From: Meconema thalassinum
Taxonomy: Eukaryota > Arthropoda > Insecta > Orthoptera > Tettigoniidae
NCBI GenBank assembly: GCA_946902985.2
Contig: OX336388.2
Coordinates: 1,507,614,545-1,507,678,544 of the forward strand
Direction: 5' to 3'
Length of the DNA: 64,000 nt
Under the pieces are notes generated by a model, which was not told the origin of the DNA, searched no databases, and saw only the letters and a list, made by a program, of their open reading frames with translations. Shown here piece by piece: positions 1-10,387 of this stretch; positions within the stretch are counted from its first letter, which is position 1; each line of letters opens with the position of its first letter. The position numbers were made by a program, and so were the translations under genes.

Positions 1-118
1 TATCTCACTTCTACCCCAGGCAAATTCAGGGTTGGTTTCTAATTTAAGGCCGCAGCCGCTCCCTTCCTCATTCCTAACCTGAATTAGAAATGCATACACT
101 ACTGTACTACAAACAGGT
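1..118 (+). repeat. SINE-F 3' fragment
   Basis: The stretch with CAAATTCAGGGTTGGTTTC, TTTAAGGCCGCAGCCG and CATACACTAC is a diverged copy of the body of a SINE that recurs at 47.5, 52.2, 56.2 (minus) and 62.3 kb, where the matching text is a GGGATGGTTCCTAACTTAAGG core followed by a GCCGCCTCC block. The 5' tRNA-like head lies outside the window. Confidence 0.55.
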
Positions 119-862
119 TAATATACAAATTCCATATATAGGATATATATACTAGAAGTAGTACCCGTATTCGCCCGATGGATATATTTATTTATTTTAT
201 GGATGATAATGAATACTACTACTTAACTGACACAAAGTAATAGATTTTTTATAATAACAGTCGAGGACGATTCTTTTGATGGTGATAAGTAGTAAAATGT
301 ACGTAACGTCCGGGAGGTCATTTTCCTCTAATGATAATGATAATAATGAATATGCTTCTTACAACCGAATTGAAAAACGTGATTAGAAAGGGCAGTAAGT
401 GTAATAAAAGACGCTGCCTATAACTTATTCGCCCTGTTAGGAAAGTAGAGGGCAATCGTCTTTTGCCGCATAGCGCTATAGGAGAATAATTGAAGCACTT
501 CGGAAACCTTCGGCTGTCCCGAGCTTCTGAGGGAGCAACAGTCATATTTTTCGCCTCATAGCGCTGTTCAATATTTCGTCCGTGTGCCAAATGACCTATA
601 TCTGGGGAATGTCAAAATTTCAAGTAGACAGTGTCACCTGCAGAGTCCTTAAAGTTACAGTAATGACATAAAATTTGGTTCAGATCGGTGAAACGTTGTA
701 AGAGATGTGCCAATGGGCCTAAATGATGGGAAAGTACATGGCTGCCTGAAATTTGAAGTGAACAATGTTACTCGTCGGGTTCCAAAGGGTAAGTACGTAA
801 CATTTCGTTCAGATCGGTGAGACAAATTCGATATTTTGTCTACGTCCCAAACGGCCTATAAC
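119..862. other. No gene; diverged tandem units near 600-850
   Basis: No convincing coding signal. Between about 600 and 850 a motif GTTCAGATCGGTGA is repeated 129 bases apart (near 678 and 807), each preceded by an AAATTT/ACATTT-type box. This resembles the phased arrays seen in the Helentron-like elements further along but is too diverged to assign. Confidence 0.4.
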
Positions 863-1604
863 TAAAGCCCTGCGCGGATGCGGATATCCGCGGATAAACC
901 CGCGGATATCCGCAACATTTTTCACCTTGCGGATATAATTTGTATGACTGTGCGGATAGCGGATAAGCTGCGGATAATGTTTAGAGTAAATTTGCGGATA
1001 GTTTTTAGAATACAATGTTGAACTGGATTTTTAAAAATAATTTTAGTTTTTGCTAAGATCCGGGTCTTTAACATTTCTTGTTATTTCCCCTTGCTTTCGC
1101 TTGGATTGTGTGAGAATAATAGAGAAGTGAGAGAAGCCAGTCATGGAAATACTCTCAATTAGTGTTGACTTTTGCCCAAAAAAATGCTTTGTATTTGCGC
1201 TTGTCTGCGTGGGTATATCTGACGACTATGTAAGTGATATAATTAGCCACCCTCTGTGTCACATGGCGTTATTCAGAGGGAAAAAATTGTCAACATTGCC
1301 TTGCAATTCATACATAGCCTAGGGGAACGAATTTCTCCTCAAATGCCAAATGTCTAAATGTGTTGCTTTAATACTTTATGCTTTTTCTAATAAATTATAA
1401 ATAATGTAATATCAGCGGATTTGGTTTAAAAACGTGCGGATACGGATAAAAGTCGTGCGGTTGCGGGGCGGATGCGGATAACAGTCGTGCGGATGCGGGG
1501 CGGATGCGGATAACAGTCGTGCGGATGCGGGGCGGATGCGGATAACAGTCGTGCGGATGCGGGGCGGATGCGGATAACGTTTTGCTTATCCGCGCAGGGC
1601 TCTA
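863..1604. mobile_element. Non-autonomous hAT-type transposon (742 bp)
   Basis: Both ends carry a 15 bp terminal inverted repeat: TAAAGCCCTGCGCGG on the left, and on the right the complement of TAGAGCCCTGCGCGG, a single mismatch. The element is flanked by a perfect 8 bp direct repeat CCTATAAC (855-862 and 1605-1612). An 8 bp duplication with AGCCCTGC-type ends is the hAT superfamily signature. There is no transposase frame inside, so it would depend on a helper. The interior is rich in GCGGATA words at both ends and carries a 32 bp minisatellite near the right end. Confidence 0.85.
1427..1580. repeat. 32 bp minisatellite inside the hAT element
   Basis: The word AGTCGTGCGG recurs at 1451, 1483, 1515 and 1547, exactly 32 bases apart, with a GCGGGGCGGATGCGGATAA segment in each unit. 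The first unit differs slightly (GTTGCGGGG). About four and a half units. The unit is built from the same GCGGATA words as the element ends. Confidence 0.9.
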
Positions 1605-1612
1605 CCTATAAC

Positions 1613-3429
1613 TAGGGATTGGAGAGAGATGTATAGGCTACTGTATATACCGGTGAGTCTTCCGCTCCTTTATTTTTTAGTTTTCGGCCACACTTCCAAC
1701 GTCTGATCGACAGTTCTCCGTCTATAGCCAAGCCACAATGACCCTAAACGACTTTTCATGATTTATGATGACATGGAAGCAAGACCTTTACAAAAACATG
1801 TGTGCGACAAGTGATTATGCAATGCATCAAACTGTCATACGGGCATGTACAAAGAACATGCCGATTATATGGTTTCAGTTGGATACGAAATTAACGCTGG
1901 GTACGATGGCTTACTGATGAAAAACGTGAATGAACCTTCGAAGCGGAAATCTGTATCACATATCATTTTCTTTTAGGCAAGGTGAACGGACTAGTAGCCG
2001 TGGTGCAATGGTCTAAGTGCGTAGAAGATAATCGTCCTGTTTTTGTTGCTCACTGTTTCATGATTTTTGTTTTGTTTTATTCTCAAAGTATCCATATATA
2101 TTATATTTTGCCTTGGCAATATCCAAATTGTTTCATACGGCTTATACATATATCATACATGGTGAGTTTGGATTAAGATTATGTACTGCATTACCAAATT
2201 GGACAGCTAATTTCAACAGATTGATCCAACTAGTAGGAATCTTCTGGTTTATTTCAAGGTTACACCACATCAATGTGATACTGCCGCATCCATTAAGGTT
2301 GATTCATAGTCATATTACGTCCGATATTACGTCCATACTGAAGGATTAATTTATAACTGGAAGATACATCATATAGCAGTGACGTCTGATTCAATATAAT
2401 CGAACCATATTTATTAACAAGCAGTCCTTTAAGGTATATTTATATTCATTCTATTCTTCATTCATTTGTTTTCTAATTATTTTTGTGAGCTTCATTTCTA
2501 TTTAAATTTCTAACAGTGCTTTGTACGGATATACATTTTCTCTTTTATCTTTGTCAACTAAGTTTTAAGATTATTATAATTCAATCTACGCTGACGAGGG
2601 TGTCATTAAACACCGAAACATGTACGTTTATGCAGTAATTAAACTACATTCTTTAGTGTTTGACAAGGCGATTTTGAATAAGATAGTACTAACAGTCAAC
2701 ACTGTTATTAATTATTACCATTGCCTTAATGTTGAATGTTTACGCATTTATTCAATAAAAGTTAGTAAAATTATTATGAGTCTAAGATAGAAGGACCTAA
2801 AAGAATAGTTACACCAGTGTGGAGAAGAACTGAAAGAATATAGGCTAAAAATTAGTTTTAAAAAATGTCACAGGTATTGTGACTCTACGAAGAACAATAA
2901 ACCAAGTAATATTTCAATATGGAAAGACATGAAAATCAGACGAGCATCGGAACCTCAAACCCCAATCTCCTACATTTAGGTCAGGAGCGTTTTTCGTCTA
3001 TGCCATAACGGCCCACGTCCGAAGTCGGTAGGATTCCAAATACGTATCATATACGTTTGAAATGGCGTATGGCGTATTTGGATAGAGTTTTTACCTTTTT
3101 TGTTTCCGGACGAAACCTTAATTATTCTAAAAGGAAGGAAGATTGTAGTTTTACGTGACCGTGAATCTTGTGATTATGAGCCACGGGACCTCCTTTTTAC
3201 GTGGAATCCGAACCACAGGACATGGCATTTCACATCGAAAATCTCACATGCATTAATTATTCTAATTCATTAAGGTAATGTATGTATTTATCATGTTTCA
3301 TAAATACGCAAACATATGCAGAAAACTGATTTTAAATGTACTAGAGCACACGTGTATAATCATAACGCAAAACATAACATTTCATTTACTCAATAACTAA
3401 GAATTGTGTTTTATTCAGGTTCAATCATC
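1613..3429. other. No gene recognised
   Basis: AT-rich sequence with only short, non-family open frames. A hammerhead-like motif lies at 2585-2625 and is listed separately. Nothing else can be supported. Confidence 0.5.
2585..2625 (+). ncRNA. Hammerhead-ribozyme-like core
   Basis: CTGACGA (2591-2597) is followed by a five-pair stem GGTGT/ACACC (2599-2603 with 2610-2614) around a six-base loop, then GAAAC (2615-2619) and a self-complementary ACATGT (2618-2623). CUGANGA, stem II and GAAA in this order is the hammerhead core. Short palindromic stem III sequences are known in dimeric hammerheads of Penelope-like retroelements. Against it: one extra G (2598) sits between CTGACGA and the stem, and I could not pair a clear stem I or place a cleavage triplet. 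It may be a decayed ribozyme or chance. Confidence 0.4.
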
Positions 3430-3722
3430 AATACCCCCAGGGGCTCACATCTAGAGGGACGTTGGTTGGTAACCACGGGACCCCAGATGAGTCCGACATT
3501 GCTTCCACTTACTTGTGCCGGGCTCCTCTCAGTCTCTTTTCCTGTCGACCTCTCTTGATCAACTCTTGTTTTCTTTCGACCCTGGAGGTATTAGGGTATT
3601 CAAGGCCTAGGGAGTCTCTCCCTTACCCGCTTAAATTTGCCCTTCTTTCTTATTTCCTGATCCCTCATTCATCTAGGGATCAGCCTTCTTTTCCTTTTCA
3701 ATATATTTCCCTTTATCTTTAA
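3430..3722 (+). repeat. Dispersed retroelement-like repeat, 5' part
   Basis: The stretch with CCCAGGGGCTCACAT, GGGACGTTGGTTGG and ACCACGGGACCCCAG matches a second, diverged copy at 56276-56345 (CCCAGGGGCACACAA, GGAACGTGGGCTAG, ACCACAGGACCCCAG). It is therefore a dispersed repeat, not a gene. A pyrimidine-rich stretch follows. Confidence 0.6.
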
Positions 3723-3764
3723 GATTCCCGCACTGTTTTTGTGAATTGGCTCCCCGTGTGTCTA

Positions 3765-4310
3765 AATCCCATTTTGTGAATATTTTGAATCTACACTACA
3801 TTTTGTAGGTATTTACAATATAAGTTGCATTTTGTAAGTATTTTCAATCTAAATTGCATTTTGCGAGTATTTTCAACTTCAATTGTATTTTGTAAGGATT
3901 GGCAATCTACATTGCTTTTTAGTAAGTCTTTGAATATAGGGATGACACTTTTGTGAGTATTTTGAATTTCAATTGCATTTTGTAAGTATTTTAAATCTAA
4001 ACTGCATTTTTCAAGTATTTTCAGTCGAACTTGAATTTTTAGGGTGGGTATTTTGTAAGTATTTTGATTCTCAATTGCATTGTGTGAGTATTTTGAATCT
4101 AAATTATATTTTGTATGTAGGCCTATTATCAACCTAAATTGCATTTTTTAAGTATTGTCAATCCAAATTGCATTCTGTAAGTATTTTGATTCTAAATTGC
4201 ATTTTGTGAGTATTTAGAATCTAAATTGCGCTTTGTAAATTATGTTTTTGGCTCCAACCTTCATTTAGTGCGAATTTTCATTCTAAATTACTTTTGTGAG
4301 TATTTTCAAT
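3765..4310. repeat. 29 bp AT-rich minisatellite (~19 units)
   Basis: The unit has the form GCATTTTGTAAGTATTT followed by TCAATCTAAATT. The starts at 3798, 3827, 3856 and 3885 are each exactly 29 bases apart, and the pattern continues with drift to about 4310. Units differ by scattered substitutions and a few indels, so it is an old array. It sits between the head (3430-3722) and a tail-like segment (4360-4450), which suggests expansion inside one repeat. Confidence 0.9.
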
Positions 4311-4359
4311 CTTTTTTCAGAATTTTCAGTTTCCGTTAGTCTCCGTTATGGTTTCCATC

Positions 4360-4455
4360 CCATGGTAATTTTCGCTATCACCCAGATCATTAGGGCCGAT
4401 AACCTAGATGTTAGGCCCCTTAAAGCAACAATTATCATCATCATCATCAGCAAAC
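4360..4455 (+). repeat. Retroelement 3' end with (ATC)n tail
   Basis: The sequence CCCATGGTAATTTTCGC, then ATCATTAGGGCCGATAACC and GATGTTAGGCCCCTT, ends in a short ATCATCATCATCATC tail. A unique block followed by a 3-base microsatellite tail is typical of SINE or LINE 3' ends. It may be the end of the repeat that begins near 3430. Confidence 0.5.
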
Positions 4456-4679
4456 ATCAATAAGCCAAGTTCTAATTCACCTATCACTCTCAACAACCAC
4501 TCAAATTAAGGATCATTAAGTTAGGAATTACCTGTACTAAAGTTGACAAAAAGTATGTCCCCATTCAAAAACGAAATATGAAGAAAGTTTTTTTTTTTAA
4601 TATTGCATTTTTGAAATTATTAAAAGTAAAGCGCACAATGTGCAAATACATATTTGTACATAAATGATCAATTATGTTA

Positions 4680-5281
4680 ATGCCAGTCTTATTATTGAGG
4701 TTGTCCTCATTTTGCAGTTTTGTGCGTGGTACCTTTCACGATGTTCGTTGCAACGGTCACATGCACAGTCTTCATTCGGTTGGTGGAATTTTTTGGATTT
4801 GGAGATTCTATAGTTAAATCCATGGGTGGCGTAACGTGTAATTACGTGTCATAGCTCGTAGTTCGCTTGTTTCCACTCTTCCGTCATTATGGCATCTGTG
4901 GGGTAAAAGTCGGACCAAATGGCATTTCGTTTCTCATTTAAGGTTTGGCTTGCATTCTCATAGGCTTTGGTGTTTGGTAGGTAAAACTGTATTTTGATGT
5001 CGTCGATGAAGTAGTCCTCTTTGGTTAATTCATATGTCAACCTTGAAGGGGCAGACTTTCATACACCTAAAATCCTCTTAAGATATCGGGCCTTGACTTT
5101 TTCTATTATCATCAGGTCACTGAGTGTGAGTTTTTCCCAGGTAATGCTAATCCCACAGGTTGCTATTGGTGATATGGCTGTTCTGAACAGTAGCATTGCT
5201 GTACCCAATTACATTTGTTGAGGTTGTTCGATGTGATAGATGGCTTTTATTGCTGCGGCCGCTCTTTCTTTAACGTGGATA
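4680..5281 (-). pseudogene. LINE ORF2 C-terminal fossil
   Basis: Read on the minus strand from 5281 to 4680, one frame gives a continuous LINE-like C-terminus. It begins KERAAAAIKAIYHIEQ, continues through FRTAISPIATCGISITWEKL and KVKARYLKRILGV, then RLTYELTKEDYFIDDIK, KAYENASQTLNEKRNAIWSD, and ends in a cysteine/histidine motif (CACDRCNEHRERYH) typical of the zinc knuckle after the RT. At least three in-frame stops interrupt it (after PQQM, after ILGV and after NYEL); two look like CGA to TGA decay. The polymerase core is missing. No neighbouring gene is related. I am confident it is a non-LTR retrotransposon relic, less so of the clade. Confidence 0.75.
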
Positions 5282-5599
5282 TTGTAAGAAATAATGCGTT
5301 AATATTCCTTGGTATAATAGTGAAAAATTAATGACTTTAGTATGGAACATCAAAAGCACTAATGTTAATAGTCATGTGAAAGAAAACTTGAAATAAATTC
5401 ATTGTGCTAGTTGCTAGGTGAACTAACTGTATGCCAATTATTTAACACAACAAAAATTAAATCTGGACACCCCTTACATTGTAAATTAACCATTCTGATT
5501 ACTTAACTTCCTTTACTTATATTCTAGTCAACCACAAAAAGAAATTCAAAAAGTTAGGTTTCAAATTAAGAAATTATTTTTAAAACGTATATGAATACC

Positions 5600-5777
5600 A
5601 AAATTTAATGTTTTTCAGTCGGTTAACACGATTGTTCCCAATTGTAATGCGTGATTCCCTAATTCTGAAAAACAATGAACATGAGATTAATAAATACATG
5701 TAATTATTTTCAGGATTAGGGAACCACCGGATAAAATTGGACACAGTCGTATTGACTAACTGAAATACAATAAATTT
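5600..5777. mobile_element. MITE, copy 1
   Basis: The left end (from about 5600) reads AAATTTAATGTTTTTCAGTC then GGTTAACACGATTGT and CCCAATT. The right end, reverse complemented from 5777, reads AAATTTATTGTATTTCAGTT then AGTCAATACGACTGT and CCAATTT. This gives inverted ends of about 45 bp around a short core with no coding capacity. A second copy of the same terminal words lies at 7311-7560. Confidence 0.6.
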
Positions 5778-6150
5778 CGATTACTAAGGAAACACTGAAA
5801 TATGGCTTCAACACCATTGTGAATACTTTAAATGAAAAGTGATGTTTTTAACACATGCACGATATGATTAATACAGTTTATAATGGTGTCGATAAATTTA
5901 ACATTAGTAGAGAATATTGTATGCTTGCTTCAAGAGCAGTATCATGTTCACGACTTGTTACATGCAAATGAAAGGAGTTGAACTTTGTTTCTGGGGTAAT
6001 ATGGGGTGAGGAGGCGCTCTTTGTCTGTAAGGCCATCCCTGGTGCGATATGACTGCTCCTTTAGTTCCGGAGCTGCTTACACTCGCTCGACTTTAAATAT
6101 GACGCACCGAGAGCTTTGTGAACATGACGTACTGTATCGTTAGAAGCATT

Positions 6151-6469
6151 TTTTTTTGTCGTGTAGCCTCCTGAGAGGCCGAGTGCAGGTCTTTCTAGTC
6201 GACGCCCGTGGGCGACCTGCGCGTCGGGATGAGAGATGGAATGGATGAAGATGAATGAAACTGGGCAAGGATGTGGAAGGAAGCGGCCGTGGCCTGTCAG
6301 AAGGTACTGTCCCAGCATTTGCCTGGTGTTGAAAATGGGGAAACCACGGAAAACCATTTCAAGGACAGCCGACGGTGGGGCTCGAACCCACGCGTCTACC
6401 GAGTCAGCAGAGAGCTTGGCCCCTTGACCTAACGCAGCGCTTTAGCCCGCGTAGCCACTACTGTCGGTA
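6151..6469 (-). mobile_element. SINE-B (tRNA-derived), copy 1
   Basis: A perfect 13 bp direct repeat CGTTAGAAGCATT (6138-6150 and 6470-6482) brackets the element. Read on the minus strand, the head has a tRNA-like segment with a B box (GGGTTCGAGCCCC near 6370-6385), and the element ends in a short A run next to 6150. It is nearly identical to 12378-12695. Short open frames here are not genes. Confidence 0.9.
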
Positions 6470-6552
6470 CGTTAGAAGCATTGCATTAGGGTTTGTGAAA
6501 TATCACATATCTTTTGTCAGATCAACATTGTGGGGCGTAATACCGCAGTGGT

Positions 6553-6863
6553 GCCGGCCCCGTGGTGTTGGGGTAGCGCGCCTGCCTCTCACCCGGAGGC
6601 CCCAGGTTCGATTCCCGATTCCGTCAGGGATTTTAGAAACTGACGTGGGGACTGGAACGGGGTGCACTCAGCCTCGTGAGGACAAGTGAGTAGCTGTCTG
6701 ACAGTGAGGCAGCGCCCCGGTCACGAAAACCAAGATTAACGGCTGAGGGGACCCAACGCGCTGACCACACGTCACCCCAATATCTGCAGGCCAAATGGCT
6801 GGGCTTCGGTCGCTTGGTAGGCCTAGGCCCTCATGGGCTGTAGTGCCAGGGGTTATTATTATT
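6553..6863 (+). mobile_element. SINE-A (tRNA-derived), copy 1
   Basis: It starts GCCGGCCCCGTGGTGTTGGG, has an A-box-like GGGGTAGCGCGCCTG and B box AGGTTCGATTCCC, a ~230 bp body (GGTGCACTCAGCCTCGTG, TATCTGCAGGCCAAATGGCT) and a TTATTATTATT tail. The flanks carry a 14 bp direct repeat with two mismatches (6539-6552 and 6864-6877). Three other copies are in the window. Confidence 0.9.
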
Positions 6864-7310
6864 AATGCCGCAGTTGTCAAACTGCTTGCTTCCTATCCAG
6901 GCGCTCTGAAATGGATTCCTAGTTGATGCATGTGAAATGACATGGTCGGTGTTTCGATTCTCGCGTGAATAAAATGAGGACCCATGGTTCATGATTGTAA
7001 AAATAAAGATCAATTAAAATTACATTCCCTGTATCGGTAGACTATATTGCTCAAATTATAGATATCAAACTAGTCTACAGTTCAAAATATTTTTCGCTCT
7101 CTTTACTTGAGTGAGACAATTCTCAAGTCCCTAAAATCAAATGTACATTCTTCAGTGCAATGATTGCCCTTTAGTAGGTCAATACGTTAATGTGTTCGAA
7201 TAAATTCAGAAGGGAGTAAAACGTCTCCGCCTACACCCGATAACCTGAGAATAAAATGAAATGGATTAGTTATACACTTTTTGTACACTTCTTAAAGCAA
7301 TTAAGAAAGA

Positions 7311-7560
7311 AAGCTTTTCAGTTGGTCAACACAAATTTTTGTGCCGAATTATATTAGGGAGAGGGGGGGGGGGGCACGTATTTACAGTACATCGTTCGAA
7401 ACATGTCACCCATTTTATGTACCTCCATTTTTGTACATAAGGGCGGGTTATTTTATGAAAAATATCTTATGTTGTGTTCTCATGTTGGGGCATATAAATA
7501 CGTATTTCCCCTTCTAATGTAATTGGGCACAAAAATTAGTGTTGACCGACTGAAAAGCTT
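7311..7560. mobile_element. MITE, copy 2 (palindromic)
   Basis: The left end reads AAGCTTTTCAGTTGGTCAAC then ACAAATTTTTGTGCCGAAT. The right end, reverse complemented, reads AAGCTTTTCAGTCGGTCAAC then ACTAATTTTTGTGCCCAAT. The inverted similarity runs about 47 bp and weakly further in (ACGTATTTAC against ACGTATTTAT), so the element could fold on itself. A run of 13 G lies at about 7361-7374. The terminal words match the MITE at 5600-5777. No clear target duplication. Confidence 0.7.
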
Positions 7561-7638
7561 ACTTTATTATAACTAAGCCACACTGATAAATGGTTTCTAT
7601 CACTTCAATCTTCTTAAAACAGGGATATTAATTCATTT

Positions 7639-7872
7639 CATTTGACTGGCTGCGTGGCTCAGCTGTAACCTTCTCGCCTGATGTGTCCAAGTTTGCAGGA
7701 TCGAATCCTGGCGCAGCCAGTTGGCATTTGAGGGTGCGAAAATGTGAAGGAGCCATGCCAGTTTATTTACTGGGACGTTAACGATCGCCTTCGTGGCAAA
7801 ATTCTGGCACGCCTGCGTTTCTAAAATCCTCAGTGGTTTAAAGGGACGTAAAACCAATAACATTATTATTTG
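7639..7872 (+). mobile_element. SINE-C (tRNA-derived), copy 1
   Basis: The head has GCGTGGCTCAGCTGTAACC and B box GGATCGAATCCTGG. The body has TTTACTGGGACGTTAACGAT and the end AAAGGGACGTAAAACCAATA. A 13 bp flanking repeat TATTAATTMATTT (7626-7638 and 7873-7885, one mismatch) supports retroposition. Copies also lie at 13985-14264 (minus) and 15438-15659. Confidence 0.85.
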
Positions 7873-8039
7873 TATTAATTAATTTAAGGGCTTAGGACAT
7901 CTTGGTTATCAGTCTCATGCAGTTGGGTGTCTGATGAACTTGCCCAACAACCTGTATTTCTGTCATGACTCTAGTAGTGTGAGTAGCTGTATTAGGAACA
8001 GGGGTGAGTAGGTTCCTCGGAACTTGAAGTAAGGTACTA

Positions 8040-8160
8040 TCTCGTCATGTTTCCTGCAGGGAGTGTGGAAAATCCTGGGGATAAACCACAACCAAGGTAG
8101 CCACTGTCAGCGCCAGGATTCGAACCTACGATATCCGGACTTTCTGCTGCTGCCCATGTG
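8040..8160 (-). repeat. Possible tRNA-like SINE fragment
   Basis: On the minus strand the word GTAGGTTCGAATCCTGGCG looks like a B box with T arm, followed by a SINE-like body (GGTTGTGGTTTATCCCC). No second copy or target duplication was found here. Confidence 0.35.
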
Positions 8161-8169
8161 GGCGTGGTG

Positions 8170-9080
8170 TACTATTTAATGATCATGGCTATGGTATATT
8201 AGAAAATCTTACGAAGGTTACGTTACTTCTGTGTACAAGCATTGTTTCCCACCAGCAGTTACGTTATACTGCGATACATGCATTGTATGAATGTAGTGAC
8301 AAGGAAAGTCAATAGGAAGTGGGTGACGTGCTAGCTGTCCCTGATTTGGTGCGCAAGAGATACTGATAATTTGTAACTATATTAACAATAAAAATCATTA
8401 TTACAGAGTGTTAATACAAATACCTGGTTTCCTAGTTTATCATCACTGTAAAAGAATGAGAGAATGAGTCATTTGAACCCATTCAAGAAATACTCCATAA
8501 AAATACCGAGTAAGAAGATTAAAAATAATCCCCCACCATCACCAAGCTCTGATGTCTCAAAGATCCCCAATGGACCAACCATAGTCTAATTCGGTCATAG
8601 AAAAGTTTCATCTTTAGGAGTAAGTTACAAAATGAAGTCAATCTTCGCCTTATATGGTTGGTGAGCGTTCTATAAAAACACCAATATCAATTACTCAGGA
8701 TCCAATTACAAAATATCACGGGATTCTTTAAGAGAAGAGTACCATATAAGAGACTTTGCTAGCTTGCCTATAGCACGTGGACGCCATCTTTAAAATATAA
8801 GATATTAATATCTACAATCAACTATTTATTACTGCTACAGTGACGATACGCAACAAGTATGTAGTTTCACATAAGAGGTTTTCTTGAAGAAGGCACACGA
8901 TCAACGTACTTATTAATGGTGGATGGACGTAGTTTCATAATGTTAGAATCAATACATCTGGAAGCAACAGTGGGATTACAACGAAACTTAGTAAACGAGG
9001 AGTCTTATACAGCGTTCTACTCTTAACGTTCATCACAAGTGCATTTATTCTATTTTGTTAAGTACAAAGATTTATTACTA
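8170..9080. other. No feature recognised
   Basis: AT-rich sequence with short unrelated frames only. I see no repeat family, RNA gene or coding signal that can be supported. Confidence 0.4.
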
Positions 9081-9084
9081 AACT

Positions 9085-9134
9085 AATACATTTAAGAGAA
9101 AGTAGGCTACATGTTATTTACTGAAAATTTTGTT
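9085..9134 (+). repeat. Helentron-like 3' end, decayed
   Basis: The sequence AATACATTTAAGAGAAAGTA then GGCTACATGTTATTTACTG matches the 3' ends at 14440-14494 and 34905-34958, but the terminal hairpin is damaged here (TGTTA.../...GAAAA). It is the remnant end of another copy of that family. Confidence 0.55.
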
Positions 9135-9348
9135 TGTTCGTGGTAAGGTTAAACCTAAGGTTCTTCTACCATGTAAATAGATGTTTCTGCTTTGTGTGTA
9201 TACAATGCGGAAAACTAATAGAATTTGTAAACAAAATTGGGAATAAATAAATTTTGCACATTGAGGTGTTTTATCGCATATTTTCACTCAAATAGTCAAC
9301 AATGTTTTTACTTAATAAGAATGGATAAAAAAGAATAATAACCTCATT

Positions 9349-9880
9349 ATTAGCCTACTTTCGATTTTTGCAAAAAATGAAAGTAGACTTATGAGATCAA
9401 CACAGGGCGAAAAAAGTGTGTCTGTGTGTGTGTGAGTCTGTGTGTGTGTGTGTCTGTGTGTGTGTGAGTGTGTGTACTCTGAATGTCTGTCCCCCCCTAT
9501 CAATTCGAACACGGTGAATGCGAATTGAACGGAATTTGGTACAAAGGTAGCACTAGCAAAGGACACCTCAGTGTCATGTTTTATATCACCGCCATCTTTA
9601 CTAAAACTGAATGGCGGCCACTCAAACGTTCAAAACGTAAAATCAAATAACGACTAACCAAATCATCCGATCTCTACCAAATTTGGTAACAACATACCTT
9701 CCTATAGGATGCGTCTTGTGACCAAACTACAAGGTCGTCCGCCATACCATTTCAGGATGGCGGCCGTGCGAATTATGCAAACTTTATAATCCATATCATG
9801 GGACCCACCAGTTCCGATTATCGAGCCGAGAATCGTTTTAACTGTTCTAAAGGAAGAGGCACGTTCGAAATTAAAAGGTT
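9349..9880 (+). mobile_element. Helentron-like element, copy 1 (partial)
   Basis: It begins with TTAGCCTACTTTCGATTTTT, then GCAAAAAATGAAAGTAGACT and TATGAGATC, the shared 5' block of this family. A (TG)n tract follows at 9419-9476, then the phased core with GAATTTGGTAC near 9534 and CCAAATTTGGTAAC near 9677, 144 bases apart. The words GCCGCCATCTT and ATGGCGGCC recur as in the 29.5 kb copy. The 3' end is not seen; similarity fades after about 9800. Noncoding. Confidence 0.65.
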
Positions 9881-10148
9881 ATTTTGTAATACTATAGTGC
9901 AGACGTGATTTTAAAAAGCTGAGCCGATTCAGTAATAAGACAAGATGGCAGCGGATATCTTGTGCCTGACTTATATTTCACTAATTTGAGTATTGCATGC
10001 AATATAGCGTACTGATACAAAATAAACTTTGTATGAAATGCTTTATATATATATAATATACTCCAGTGATGAAATCGTTTAGTATAAATCATTATTTGCT
10101 AACAAGTTCTATGTAAGTCATTTTATATAGAAGGATATTCGTTGACAC

Positions 10149-10224
10149 AATTAGCTCAGTGGTAGAGCGTTAGCCTATCGCTCAAATTCCTATGGTTCAA
10201 ACCCGATCAGAGATAGGTTTTTTT
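10149..10224 (+). tRNA. tRNA-like pseudogene with T-run
   Basis: TTAGCTCAGTGGTAGAGCG is a good A box and D arm (GCTC/GAGC stem), and GGTTCAAACCC is a B box, about 40 bases apart. A run of seven T (10218-10224) follows like a Pol III terminator. The anticodon stem and the T stem pair poorly and I cannot find a seven-pair acceptor stem. It is therefore a tRNA-derived pseudogene or isolated SINE head rather than a working tRNA. Confidence 0.4.
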
Positions 10225-10387
10225 GCTTGAAATGTTATATGTTTATTGTTTTGTAATGACTCAGATGTTTTAAAATTAAGCGTTATATTGTGCATATTAT
10301 GGTGTAAAATATATATTTAATTAAAACATAATTCGCCAGCAGATTTACTCGAGACATCTAGCTGACAAAAAGGTAACAGATTTTATT

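Noticed and set aside
3791..4144. 117-codon minus-strand open frame
   Set aside because: It lies entirely in the 29 bp minisatellite and its protein is the repeat translated in three phases; not a gene.
1427..4310. Regular 29 and 32 bp repeats as a CRISPR array
   Set aside because: The units are directly adjacent with no unique spacers, and the surroundings are eukaryotic.
6061..6689. Several 60-104 codon frames around the SINEs
   Set aside because: They coincide with SINE-B and SINE-A bodies and recur wherever those SINEs occur.
9312..9566. Open frame with histidine-threonine repeats
   Set aside because: It is the (TG)n microsatellite of a Helentron-like element read on the minus strand.
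10149..10224. Functional tRNA gene
   Set aside because: The A and B boxes are good, but the anticodon, T and acceptor stems do not pair.
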